Shown here: one piece after another, positions 47,570 through 55,594 of the stretch
Position numbering within the stretch: position 1 is the first letter of the stretch
Layout of the letters: each line of letters begins with the position of its first letter
DNA from: Salisaeta longa DSM 21114
Lineage (GTDB): Bacteria > Bacteroidota > Rhodothermia > Rhodothermales > Salinibacteraceae
Reading direction: 5' to 3'
DNA: 64,000 nucleotides
Assembly (NCBI RefSeq): GCF_000419585.1
Contig: NZ_ATTH01000001.1
Span: forward strand, 3,077,001-3,141,000
The notes under the pieces: generated by a model
The model's database searches: none
Seen by the model: the letters and a program-made list of their open reading frames with translations, nothing else
Told to the model about the DNA's origin: nothing
Translations under genes and position numbers: made by a program

Positions 47570-48880
47570 ATGAATGTTTTTGTTGCTACCATTGGTACGC
47601 GAGGCGACGTGCAGCCATACATCGCCTTGGCTGAGGGCCTGCACCGGGCCGGTCACGCCGTTACCGTGTGCACGAGCACGCGCTACGCGTCCCTCGTCAC
47701 CGAGCGTGGACTGAGCTATGGGCGCCTTAGTGATGATCTCGTTGCGCTCGTGGAAACGCCTGAGGGGCGAACTGCCATTGCAGGAGCGGGCGGTGAGATC
47801 TACGGGATACGGGCGCTGATCGGTCTGATCCAGCGGTCGCTCAAGATCCAGCGCGATCTGCAGAGCGACGGGTGGGCAGCCGCTCAAGAAGCGAATCCCG
47901 ATGTCATCGTGTACCACCCGAAAATGGCTATCGCGCTTCACTACGCTGAGCGACTTGGGATCCCTGCCGTGCTGGCTCCCCTCTTTCCAATATTTCTCCC
48001 AACCGGCGCTTACCCCAATCCCGGTTTCCCAAGATTCCAGTTTGGCCGCCGGCTTACGGCCGCGTACAACCGCGCGACGCACCGCCTCGTCCTTGCCGTC
48101 GTAAGCGCCGCGAGCCGGTGGCTGTATGCGTCGTGGCGCAAGGCGCACGGGCTGCCCGCCCAACCGCGCAGCACAGACATTGCGCACAGGCGTAGCGGCG
48201 CACAGGTGCCCTTTCTGAACGCGTGGAGCAGGCATGTCGCCCCCGACCCGCCTGATTGGCCGAGCAGCGGCGTTGCGACGACCGGGTACTGGTTTCTTGA
48301 TCGCCCGAGAGACTGGACGCCACCAGCCGCGTTGAAAGCGTTTTTAGCCGCCGGACCGCTACCCGTCTACGTCGGGTTTGGGAGTATGGCAGGCCGGGAT
48401 CCCGAACGCACGACGAGCATCGTGCTCGACGCGCTGAGGCGGGCGGGACTCCGAGGCGTTCTCGCGAGCGGCTGGGGCGGGATCGCGGCGGGTGAACTGC
48501 CCGAATCGGTGTATCTTCTGGGCCAAGTGCCTCACGACTGGTTGTTTCCTCGCGTTGCCGCTGTGGTTCATCACGGTGGGGCCGGGACCACGGCAGCCGG
48601 ACTCCGCGCCGGGCGGACGACGGTCATCTGCCCGTTTTTCGGCGACCAGCCGTTCTGGGGCCGGCGCGTCCATGAAGCCGGGGCGGGACCAGCACCAATT
48701 CCACAGAAAAACCTGACGGCAGAGCGGCTGGCCGCTGCACTTCGTGAGGCAACGGGAAGCCTAGAGATCCGCCAAAGCGCGGCAGCACTTGGAGAGAAAA
48801 TCCAACGCGAGGACGGGGTTGCGAATGCAGTTGCATTCATAGAGCGAACGGCCGTACGACCCGCACCCCAAGCCACATAA
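47570..48880 (+). CDS. UGT-like glycosyltransferase (GT1, sterol/lipid glucosyltransferase type)
   Basis: A 436-residue GT-B enzyme. The N-terminus MNVFVATIGTRGDVQPYIAL is diagnostic of the sterol- and antibiotic-glucosyltransferase branch, and the donor site has VYVGFGSMAGRDP followed by VPHDWLFPRVAAVVHHGGAG and CPFFGDQPFWGRRVHEAG, matching the plant/fungal-type UDP-sugar signature. It probably glycosylates a lipid or small hydrophobic molecule in the cytosol. Its stop codon lies inside the first box of an attC site (48875-48881), so it behaves as a gene cassette located upstream of the integrase. It is large for a cassette. Confidence 0.88.
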   Translation: MNVFVATIGTRGDVQPYIALAEGLHRAGHAVTVCTSTRYASLVTERGLSYGRLSDDLVALVETPEGRTAIAGAGGEIYGIRALIGLIQRSLKIQRDLQSDGWAAAQEANPDVIVYHPKMAIALHYAERLGIPAVLAPLFPIFLPTGAYPNPGFPRFQFGRRLTAAYNRATHRLVLAVVSAASRWLYASWRKAHGLPAQPRSTDIAHRRSGAQVPFLNAWSRHVAPDPPDWPSSGVATTGYWFLDRPRDWTPPAALKAFLAAGPLPVYVGFGSMAGRDPERTTSIVLDALRRAGLRGVLASGWGGIAAGELPESVYLLGQVPHDWLFPRVAAVVHHGGAGTTAAGLRAGRTTVICPFFGDQPFWGRRVHEAGAGPAPIPQKNLTAERLAAALREATGSLEIRQSAAALGEKIQREDGVANAVAFIERTAVRPAPQAT

Positions 48881-48992
48881 CCCGAAGTTGCATCTGTCCC
48901 CTCGCGTACTCGCTGCCGTTTCGTCAGATGGTTTTCCGACTGAAAAGCGCCCAGACCGAAAGGACCGGGACAGGTGACTAAGCCCGTAATGT
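48875..48992 (+). other. attC site (left of integrase)
   Basis: The end boxes are ACATAAC (48875-48881) and a degenerate GTAATGT (48986-48992). The inner arms CATCTGTCCC and GGGACAGGTG pair with one G-U; the outer arms pair poorly. The stretch just after the second box, TGTGCAGCGAACCGAGT, is the same as after attC at 54463, which supports a cassette boundary here. Confidence 0.5.
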
Positions 48993-49099
48993 GCAGCGAA
49001 CCGAGTTGCTTATGAGAAAGTTAGCGCATTGCGTATTTGATCGAACAGCGTTCGAGGAAAGCAAGGCCGAAAACGGTTGCGGCCGTGGTCGATGAGCAG
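48993..49099 (+). pseudogene. Remnant of an antitoxin cassette (copy of the 54463-54574 cassette start)
   Basis: From the attC end onward this stretch aligns with the beginning of the cassette at 54463: both have TGCAGCGAACCGAGT, then GCGTATT-GAT-GAA-AGCG and finally GCCGAAAAC-GTTG-GGTGGTCGA. The start codon of the antitoxin is changed (AGG at 49064 instead of ATG) and the frame ends within a few codons at 49109, where integrase DNA in the opposite orientation begins. Confidence 0.65.
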
Positions 49100-49111
49100 A
49101 GACCTGGATGA

Positions 49112-49777
49112 TTCTGCATTCGGATACTTTCGGGCGAGGGCATGGGGCAGATGCACCGTTCCGTATCCCGCAGCCCAATTCTCATCGTGCAAGATCTTTC
49201 AGGCCTTGATCTGATGCGTGAGGCGCGGCTTGGCCCGATTCGGCAGCATCGTCACGCGGTCTTTGGCACCTTTCCCGTCGCGCACCGTGATTTCGCCGCG
49301 CTCCAGATCCACATCCTTGACACGAAGGCGCAGTGCCTCCGAAAGGCGTAGTCCCGCCCCATACAGCAGTAACGCCACAAGCTGATTCGTGCCCGTTATG
49401 CGCTGCAACACCGCCTGCACCTCCGCCCGCGTACAGACCACCGGAAGCCGCGTCGGGTGCTGCGGCGGCGTGATGTCACCAATCGCGCCCAGTTCGATCT
49501 CCAACACGCGATCATAGAGAAACACGAGCGCATTGAGCGCCTGGTTTTGCGTGGAGGCCGCCACCTGCTTATCAACCGCAAGATGGTTCAGGAACGCTCG
49601 AACGTGGCGTGCGGCGAGCGATTTCGGATGGCGCGTGTCGTGGAAGAGCACATACCGCGTCACCCAGCGCACGTACGCTTTTTCGGTATGGATGCTATAA
49701 TGCAGCCGTCGGCACGCATGGCGCACGCAGTCCAGCAGCTTCGGCGGACGAGGCGTTGGTGGGCGGTTGGGCATCAA
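49112..49777 (-). pseudogene. intI: Integron integrase (IntI-like), broken
   Basis: The N-terminal 192 residues match integron integrases throughout: [80 protein letters not shown] (first catalytic Arg at 144) and [22 protein letters not shown] (49201-49199) then interrupts the frame, but the same frame continues with the IntI-typical [20 protein letters not shown] and ARKYPNAE before homology stops near 49112. The HxxR, His/Trp and nucleophilic Tyr region is gone, replaced by inverted antitoxin-remnant DNA. The enzyme cannot be active, so the array is now immobile unless an integrase acts in trans. Confidence 0.88.
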
Positions 49778-49988
49778 CTTGCATGTAGGTTATGGAAAGC
49801 ATATCCTATACGTGCACAGACGTCACACGCTTCATTCGCATGACCCGTTCGCCCCGCATCGCATAACGTGCTATGCTCACTTTGTTGACATAGCACCGGG
49901 CCCGATACACCTATCGCATTGACGTTCAGGTGTTTGCGCGAAATGATGGATGCGTGCTATGTCAAGTGTGTTGACATAAGTATAGGTT
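49778..49988 (+). promoter_or_regulatory. Presumed attI and promoter region with paired operators
   Basis: This is the space between the integrase start and the first cassette gene. Simple core sites TAGGTTATGG (GTTATGG at 49789-49795) and TATAGGTTATGC (GTTATGC at 49986-49992) are the best candidates for attI and the first cassette junction. Two related sites of 27-29 bases lie between: 49868-49896, with GTGCTATG and CATAGCAC arms, and 49954-49980, with TATGTCAA and TTGACATA arms. Both include TTGACA, so they overlap possible -35 boxes and look like operators that control the recQ-like gene or the old integrase promoter. Confidence 0.55.
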
Positions 49989-52172
49989 ATGCCTCCAGGA
50001 GTCGCATGTCTCGCTATGGTGTCCAATCGAGTCTTTCCTTCAGACCAGCCACATCAGAATATGGATTTGAAGAACCAATGCCTGAAGTATCTCCGCCAAG
50101 CGCTCGACGATCCCTCCGCTACATTTCGAGACGGACAGTGGGAGGCTATCCGCGACATCGTTTCTAAACAGAAAACCCTTCTCTTGGTGCGCCGCACAGG
50201 GTGGGGGAAGAGCATGGTCTACTTTCTGGCGACTCGCCTACTCCGGGATCGAGGCGCAGGGCCAACGCTCCTCATCTCTCCGCTTCTTTCTCTTATGAGA
50301 AATCAGATCGAGGCCGCTGCCCGCATCGGGATCAACGCAGAGACGATTAACTCCTCGAACCAGGACGAGTGGGATCGAGTTGAGCGGGATACCCGCCACG
50401 GAGACGTTGACGTTCTCTTGATCTCTCCTGAACGCCTCGCCAATGATCAGTTTCGGGCACGCGTTCTCAACCGCGTTGCTGACCGGGTGGGATTGTTCGT
50501 CGTGGACGAAGCCCATTGCATCTCGGACTGGGGACACGATTTCCGGCCTGATTATCAGCGCATCACCCGAATTCTGCAGGCAATGCCGGGCAACGTTCCT
50601 GTACTCGGCACAACGGCCACCGCTAACGACCGCGTCGTTCAAGATGTCGTTGAGCAAATCGGACCAGGTGTTGAAGTGTCTCGTGGGCCATTGGCGCGTG
50701 CCAGCCTTCGCCTGCAGAATGTGAAAATGAGGAGCCCAACGGATCGAATGGCATGGCTAGCCAAGCACGTGCCAGACATTCCAGGAAGCGGAATTGTTTA
50801 TACGCTTACCGTACGGGATGCGCGCCGCGTCGCCGAGTGGCTTCAGTCGCAAGGCATTGAAGCGTATCCATACTCGGGGCGCCATGATAATCAAGAGCGA
50901 GCCAAGTTGGAGCAAGCACTTCTTGACAACGATGTCAAGGCTCTGGTCGCCACTGTTGCATTGGGGATGGGGTTCGACAAGCCCGATCTCGGTTTCGTCA
51001 TACACTACCAGCGTCCCGGCTCAGTTGTCCACTACTACCAGCAGGTAGGGCGAGCCGGTCGAGACGGCAATACGGCGTATGGAATTCTCCTCCACGGCTC
51101 GGAGGATGACGACATCATCGACTACTTCATTCGCAGTTCGTTTCCAGCAGAAGCGCACGTTGACGAAGTACTCACCGCCCTAGAGGAATCAGAAAACGGA
51201 CTGAAGGTCCGAGACATCGAAAAGCGAATCAACCTTCGCAAGGGAGACATCCGTCAGGTTCTCAAGCTCCTATCCGTTCAAGATCGCTCACCAGTTGTAA
51301 AGGAAGGATCGCGATGGGTCCGAACGCCCGTCCAATACGAGCCGAATCGGGAGAAAGTAGAAGCCATCAAGCAGATCCGCCGAGAAGAGCAGCGGGAAAT
51401 GCAGCGGTACATGCAACACGACGGCTGCCTGATGGCCTTTCTGCAAAACGCTCTTGACGATCCTCACGCCGGGCCGTGCGGCATCTGTGCATCTTGCACA
51501 GGAGGACCACTCCTCCTGGAGACCGTACCAGAGAGCGTTGCCATCGAGGCTGCACAGTTTCTCCGGCGTAGCGAGGTGTCCATCGAGCCACGGAAAAAGT
51601 GGCCTTACACTGATTCTCTGGATGCCTATGGTTGGGAAAACAGTGGGCCATATGGAACCATGGAGCACCATCTGCGGATGGAAGAAGGCCGTGCGCTATC
51701 AATATGGGGCGATGCCGGATGGGGACAACTCGTCAAACAGGGAAAGTACCGGGACGGGCACTTCGATGATCGCCTCGTTGAGGCAGCCCAAGACATGATC
51801 CAAGGTCGGTGGAAGCCGGATCCGGCTCCGCAGTGGGTGACCTGTGTACCCTCAAACGGTCGTCCCAAACTCGTTCCCGACTACGCCCGTCGACTCGCTA
51901 ACGCACTGAACCTGCCGTTCGTGCCGTGCGTTCAAAAGGTGAAAAACAACGAGTCTCAGAAGGACATGGAGAACACCGAGCAGCAAACGCAGAACCTCAA
52001 TGGTGTTTTCGATGTCACGCCCAGCCTGGTTCGGAACGCGCCGGTTCTCTTGGTTGACGACACTGTGGACTCGAAGTGGACGATGACCGTCGTGACAGCA
52101 CTGCTAAGGGAAGCTGGAGCCGGTCCGGTGTACCCCTTCGCCCTTGCCCAGACAACCCCAACTTCAACGTAA
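49989..52172 (+). CDS. RecQ-like helicase fused to a C-terminal phosphoribosyltransferase domain
   Basis: A 727-residue protein; ATGs at 49989, 50016 and 50061 are possible, and the first lies inside the cassette core site. Helicase motifs: Walker A TGWGKS (70-75), DEAHCISDWGHDFRPDY (173-189, the RecQ aromatic-loop form), TTATAN (208-213), ALVATVALGMGFDKPDL and QQVGRAGRDG (351-360). A RecQ-type zinc site follows (Cys480, 497, 500, 503). The last 110 residues form a ComF-like PRTase domain (VTCVPSNGRPKLVPDYARRL, LLVDDTVDSKWTMT). A DNA helicase linked to a PRTase and paired with a DprA-like protein points to phage defence or a toxic module rather than housekeeping repair; this is inference. Confidence 0.85.
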   Translation: MPPGVACLAMVSNRVFPSDQPHQNMDLKNQCLKYLRQALDDPSATFRDGQWEAIRDIVSKQKTLLLVRRTGWGKSMVYFLATRLLRDRGAGPTLLISPLLSLMRNQIEAAARIGINAETINSSNQDEWDRVERDTRHGDVDVLLISPERLANDQFRARVLNRVADRVGLFVVDEAHCISDWGHDFRPDYQRITRILQAMPGNVPVLGTTATANDRVVQDVVEQIGPGVEVSRGPLARASLRLQNVKMRSPTDRMAWLAKHVPDIPGSGIVYTLTVRDARRVAEWLQSQGIEAYPYSGRHDNQERAKLEQALLDNDVKALVATVALGMGFDKPDLGFVIHYQRPGSVVHYYQQVGRAGRDGNTAYGILLHGSEDDDIIDYFIRSSFPAEAHVDEVLTALEESENGLKVRDIEKRINLRKGDIRQVLKLLSVQDRSPVVKEGSRWVRTPVQYEPNREKVEAIKQIRREEQREMQRYMQHDGCLMAFLQNALDDPHAGPCGICASCTGGPLLLETVPESVAIEAAQFLRRSEVSIEPRKKWPYTDSLDAYGWENSGPYGTMEHHLRMEEGRALSIWGDAGWGQLVKQGKYRDGHFDDRLVEAAQDMIQGRWKPDPAPQWVTCVPSNGRPKLVPDYARRLANALNLPFVPCVQKVKNNESQKDMENTEQQTQNLNGVFDVTPSLVRNAPVLLVDDTVDSKWTMTVVTALLREAGAGPVYPFALAQTTPTST

Positions 52173-52176
52173 CTCG

Positions 52177-53619
52177 ATGTCTAATTCCCCCCACATTCTG
52201 GAGCCTGACGCACAAGCTATTTTTTTGCTTTGTGGTCGTCTTGGCTCGCATGACGACAGTGCTGCCAAGCCCCTTACACGTAACCAGTATAACGAGGTGG
52301 CAAACTGGCTTAACAACAACGGCATGCGGCCTGGAGATCTTCTCAATGAAGAAGGTCGAGAGCAGTTGTCAGTGTTCAGCAATGACGGTAAACTGACTGA
52401 AGACCGGCTTCGTGCACTTCTGCAACGTGGTACAGCGATGGCGATGGCTGTCGAGGAATGGACGAACAAGGGGGGCTGGATTCTCGCTCGATCTGACGAT
52501 AATTATCCGAAGCGATTTCGCAGGCGGCTCCGCCACTTGGCCCCTCCAATTCTGTACGGTGTAGGCGATCCGAAGCTGCTGGAGTATGGAGGTGTTAGTA
52601 TGGTCGGATCGCGCGATTCTGACGACGCTTCTCTCGCATTCGTACGCGATTTGGCCTGGCAATGTGCCGAGGAAGGCGTTTCCGTCGTGTCCGGCGGTGC
52701 CCGTGGTGTGGATCAGGCATCGATGGACGCTGCACTAGAGGCTGGAGGCATTGTCGTTGGAGCGTTGGCCAATGGCCTAGCAAAAACCTCGCGGAAGAAA
52801 AAGTATCGTGAGGCGATCACAGACAATCGGCTAACGCTGATCTCGGCGTACCATCCCAACTCCCGGTTCCAGGTTTGGAAGGCGATGGATCGAAATAAAC
52901 ATATCTATGCCCTCGGCGACGGAACAGTAGTCGCACACTCAGCAGTAGGGAGCGGTGGAACTTGGTCTGGTGCGACGGAGAATCTCGAACACGAATGGGT
53001 CCCACTGTTCGTGCGGGCCGAGCCGCCTATTCCCGACGGTAATCGAAAGCTCATTGAAATGGGCGGTCATCCCATTGATAGGAGAGTGTTCCGTGATGGC
53101 GTTCGCGTGGAGGATTGGTTGAAAGGATCTGTTTCGCTCGACGATATCGAGCCAGCTGTCGCGCAGTTTGGATTCCAATCCGCATCGTCCGAAGATGAGA
53201 TTTCGAACATTCAAGAAGAGAGTGCCGAAGATCAATCGGGGCAAGAGGCCATGACAGAGCTATTCCCACTGGTATGGCCAGCCATTAAGACGCTTTTGAA
53301 GGAGCCTCGTAGTGAACAGGATGTGCGTGAATACTTCGACGACCTGCATCTCGGACAGGCCCGCGACTGGCTAATGGAAGCTGTAGAGCGTGGCCTGGCA
53401 GTGCGTGAAGAACGACCAGTCCGATACGTTCTCCCAAAGAAAGAATCAGTCGAGAACAATTCCTCAAATCATACGAACAGTAGCCACGGAAAATCACTGA
53501 ATCAGGATCAAACAGTCGGTGCAATGGGTGCGGGAGATGGTAGCCTATCAAAAAAGCGAGACTTAAGTAGCGAAGTGAAGATCGGTGAAGGTTCCCGAAC
53601 TCTGTTCGATCAGGCATGA
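52177..53619 (+). CDS. DprA-like Rossmann-fold protein
   Basis: A 480-residue protein starting at the ATG at 52177, four bases after the helicase stop, so the two form one operon. The central domain matches DNA-processing protein A: the approach YPKRFRRRLRHLAPPILYGV, then SMVGSRDSDD and SGGARGVDQASMDAALEAGG, where DprA has SG-A-GID--AH, and a later WKAMDRNKHIYALGD. The usual His after the Asp is a Ser here. About 150 C-terminal residues (acidic, then a winged-helix-like stretch and a Ser/Asn-rich tail) differ from housekeeping DprA. With the PRTase partner it recalls the ShosTA pair, in which a DprA-like protein restrains a PRTase toxin. Confidence 0.85.
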   Translation: MSNSPHILEPDAQAIFLLCGRLGSHDDSAAKPLTRNQYNEVANWLNNNGMRPGDLLNEEGREQLSVFSNDGKLTEDRLRALLQRGTAMAMAVEEWTNKGGWILARSDDNYPKRFRRRLRHLAPPILYGVGDPKLLEYGGVSMVGSRDSDDASLAFVRDLAWQCAEEGVSVVSGGARGVDQASMDAALEAGGIVVGALANGLAKTSRKKKYREAITDNRLTLISAYHPNSRFQVWKAMDRNKHIYALGDGTVVAHSAVGSGGTWSGATENLEHEWVPLFVRAEPPIPDGNRKLIEMGGHPIDRRVFRDGVRVEDWLKGSVSLDDIEPAVAQFGFQSASSEDEISNIQEESAEDQSGQEAMTELFPLVWPAIKTLLKEPRSEQDVREYFDDLHLGQARDWLMEAVERGLAVREERPVRYVLPKKESVENNSSNHTNSSHGKSLNQDQTVGAMGAGDGSLSKKRDLSSEVKIGEGSRTLFDQA

Positions 53620-53653
53620 ACAGTGGCGGTAAATTTCAAACGTTTGGAGGGAG

Positions 53654-53768
53654 GCATAACACAACGCTGCGACTGACGATGGGCTGGTGCCAAATTCGAT
53701 GAGTGACACCTCCATTACCACTTTCTTATCTTGAGCGTGCCCATTGCAGTTGAGCTCAATCGTTATAC
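53654..53768 (+). other. attC site a (after the recQ-dprA cassette)
   Basis: The end boxes are GCATAAC (53654-53660) and GTTATAC (53762-53768). Inner arms CGACTGACGATGGGCT and AGCGTGCCCATTGCAGTTG fold with one extra base, the unpaired position typical of attC. The size is 115 bases. Its presence right after the dprA-like gene makes the two-gene module part of a cassette. Confidence 0.75.
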
Positions 53769-53790
53769 AGCCCACACGTCTACGCTCGCT

Positions 53791-54336
53791 ATGAAACGCA
53801 TGGTGATCGCAATTGCCTTTGGCTTACTCCTTACAGGTTGTACTCATACACGGACCTTCAACATCGCCTCGTCGAACGCACGAACTGAGCTCAACGCACG
53901 TGCAGAAGGGAGAACGACCACTCTCACGCTACAGACGGGCGAGAGCGTCTCCGCACGATCCGTCAGCGTCGCTCCCGATAGGACGACATGGATTGACCCA
54001 GCGACCGGCGCTGTCCGCTCTGTTCCTACACGCGAGGTTGCAACCGTTCGGTTCGATAACAGAGGACGTGGAGCCCTTGAAGGACTTGGCTGGGGGGCAG
54101 CTATCGGTGCCGGAGTCGGCGTGCTGGTTGGAGCTGTCTCGGGGGCAACCGATGACAACGAGGGCATTGAATTCTACTCGCCTCTTGAGGTTATGGTGAT
54201 ATCGGGCATCGTCCTTGGTGCAACTGGAGGCCTCGTAGGAGCAGCCGTCGGAACGATCCGGCAGAGACGCACGGTGTACGACTTTTCCCAATCGCCGCAG
54301 TCGTCCCCAGAGCCAACGGAGGACGACATGGAATAA
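53791..54336 (+). CDS. Cassette-encoded lipoprotein with glycine-rich hydrophobic segments
   Basis: A 181-residue lipoprotein (lipobox LTGC, Cys17). The middle (TTTLTLQTGESVSARSVSVA, VRSVPTREVATVRFDNRGRG) is beta-rich. Two Gly/Ala/Val-rich stretches (about 100-122 and 137-156) could be glycine-zipper helices like those of outer-membrane Gly-zipper lipoproteins. The ATG at 53791 follows attC a by 22 bases and the stop precedes attC b by 12 bases, so it is a textbook cassette gene. A second cassette, at 55595, encodes a similar type of lipoprotein, although I see no clear sequence identity. Function unknown. Confidence 0.75.
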   Translation: MKRMVIAIAFGLLLTGCTHTRTFNIASSNARTELNARAEGRTTTLTLQTGESVSARSVSVAPDRTTWIDPATGAVRSVPTREVATVRFDNRGRGALEGLGWGAAIGAGVGVLVGAVSGATDDNEGIEFYSPLEVMVISGIVLGATGGLVGAAVGTIRQRRTVYDFSQSPQSSPEPTEDDME

Positions 54337-54348
54337 AAAGCAAGAGCA

Positions 54349-54463
54349 GTATAACCCCACACTGCTGCCGACGAAGGGCTGTCGCCAGATTTCAGCGATA
54401 GTGCTTCGACTGCTTGATTCGAATGTTTTCGTAGCCCTTCGCGGCAGAGTTTCATCGTTATGT
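54349..54463 (+). other. attC site b
   Basis: The end boxes are GTATAAC (54349-54355) and GTTATGT (54457-54463). The arm CTGCCGACGAAGGGCT (54365-54380) pairs with AGCCCTTCGCGGCAG (54433-54447), leaving one unpaired A, as required for strand-selective recombination. The whole site is closely similar to sites c, d, h and j. Confidence 0.9.
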
Positions 54464-54533
54464 GCAGCGAACCGAGTCTCCTCTGAATGGGTTGGACTGT
54501 AGCGTATTCGATTGAAAAGCGCTTACCAAAGAG

Positions 54534-54764
54534 ATGCCGAAAACAGTTGAAGCGGTGGTCGACGAGCACGGCCACATCCGCCTTTTAGAACCGCTTGAGC
54601 TCCACGCTTCGCAGCGCGTGCTCGTCACCGTGTTGGAGGACGCGCCCGAAGCCGACGCGCGCGGCGTGGGCGAAACGGCTTTGCTTAGCAAGGCGGCACT
54701 CGCCGAGGACTGGAATCGAGACGAAGAGGACGAGGCATGGAAGCACCTCCAGCCGGAGCTGTAG
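54534..54764 (+). CDS. Antitoxin of a MazF-type module
   Basis: A 76-residue acidic protein (MPKTVEAVVDEHGHIRLLEP, then LELHASQRVLVTVLED) of the small family whose N-terminal strand pair binds DNA and whose C-terminal tail (NRDEEDEAWKHLQPEL) wraps the toxin. The stop overlaps the toxin start by 28 bases, which favours coupled translation. Remnants of relatives of this gene are visible at 48993-49099 and 46337-46444, so this antitoxin type has been copied several times in the array. Confidence 0.75.
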   Translation: MPKTVEAVVDEHGHIRLLEPLELHASQRVLVTVLEDAPEADARGVGETALLSKAALAEDWNRDEEDEAWKHLQPEL

Positions 54765-55093
54765 TGCTCATCTTGTTTCCGTTTTCGGACTTGTCTCGCT
54801 CGAAGCTCCGTCCGGCCGTCGTGCTGGCAAGCGTGAGTCGTGGTGATTACGTGCTTTGTCAGGTAACGAGCAATCCATATGCAGATCCTAATGCCGTCGA
54901 GTTGACCGAGGAGTATTTTCGAGAGGGAAGCCTGCAGCGGGTGAGCTACGCGCGGCCGGGGAAGCTCTTTACGACGAACACCGAGTTGTTTGAGGGGCAA
55001 GTCGGCCTGTTGCGCGAGGAGGTGCGTACCGAGATCGTATCGGAAGTCGTAAGGTTGTTGCGCGCAGGTAAGATGCCATCAGAAGGTGAATAA
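54737..55093 (+). CDS. MazF/PemK-family toxin
   Basis: A 118-residue predicted endoribonuclease. The family opening AGAVVLILFPFSDLSRSKLR (with PFSD and the RPAVVLA strand) is present, as are CQVTSNPY (the conserved T-S after strand 3) and YARPGKLFTTNTELF. Length and fold pattern fit MazF/PemK toxins that cut mRNA. The ATG at 54737 lies inside the antitoxin gene. In an integron such modules are thought to stabilise the cassette array. All expected regions are intact, so the toxin may be functional. Confidence 0.82.
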   Translation: MEAPPAGAVVLILFPFSDLSRSKLRPAVVLASVSRGDYVLCQVTSNPYADPNAVELTEEYFREGSLQRVSYARPGKLFTTNTELFEGQVGLLREEVRTEIVSEVVRLLRAGKMPSEGE

Positions 55094-55099
55094 ACCTGC

Positions 55100-55213
55100 A
55101 CATAACCCTCCACTGCTGCCGACGACGGGCCGGAGCCCGATTCAGGCGGTAGCGCCTCGGCTGCTGATTCCGTAACTTTTCTTGCCCGTCGCGGCAGAGC
55201 TATTCCGTTACAG
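55100..55213 (+). other. attC site c
   Basis: The end boxes are ACATAAC (55100-55106) and GTTACAG (55207-55213). The arm CTGCCGACGACGGGC (55116-55130) pairs with GCCCGTCGCGGCAG (55184-55197) with one unpaired A. The second end box differs slightly from the others. Confidence 0.88.
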
Positions 55214-55289
55214 CGCTTTCGGAGCAAGTCTGCGTTCACCGCGTTTTGCTCGTCAACCATGGTTGCTACAATAGACAGCGTGCGCTGCT

Positions 55290-55520
55290 ATGCCACAGGT
55301 TGACATCGGCCAAGCCCGTCGTCGGTTCGACGAACTTCTCGAACGCGCCTTTCACGGAGAGGACGTTCTGATTACGAAAGACGACCGCCCGTTTGTGCGG
55401 CTCACTGCTCCGCCCTCGCTGGAGAAGAAACGCAAGCGCCAGTTCGGAAGCGTCGAAGGTGAGATCTGGATGAGCGAGGACTTCGATGAGCCGCTTGACG
55501 AGTTTCGGGAGTACAGGTAA
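55290..55520 (+). CDS. Phd/YefM-family antitoxin
   Basis: A 76-residue antitoxin with the typical N-terminus VDIGQARRRFDELLERAFHG and EDVLITKDDRPFVRLTAP of the Phd fold, which binds its own promoter, and an acidic C-terminal tail (EDFDEPLDEFREY) to hold the toxin. Its stop TAA shares one base with the ATG of a VapC-like toxin gene that is cut after 18 codons (55520-55581), so this antitoxin is now an orphan and may have spread to control other partners. Confidence 0.8.
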   Translation: MPQVDIGQARRRFDELLERAFHGEDVLITKDDRPFVRLTAPPSLEKKRKRQFGSVEGEIWMSEDFDEPLDEFREYR

Positions 55521-55581
55521 TGCAATTACTCCTCGATACACACAGTTTTCTCTGGTTCGCAGGTGAGCGTTCTCGTTATGT
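55520..55581 (+). pseudogene. VapC-like PIN toxin cut at a core site
   Basis: The frame begins MQLLLDTHSFLWFAGERS, the standard start of the PIN toxins paired with Phd-type antitoxins (LLLDTHxFLW with the first catalytic Asp). At 55575-55581 it runs into GTTATGT, the same core box that ends the attC sites, and then into a different cassette whose gene starts at 55595. No attC stem lies between. The toxin is therefore truncated exactly at a recombination core sequence. Confidence 0.75.
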
Positions 55582-55594
55582 AGCCCCACATCCT

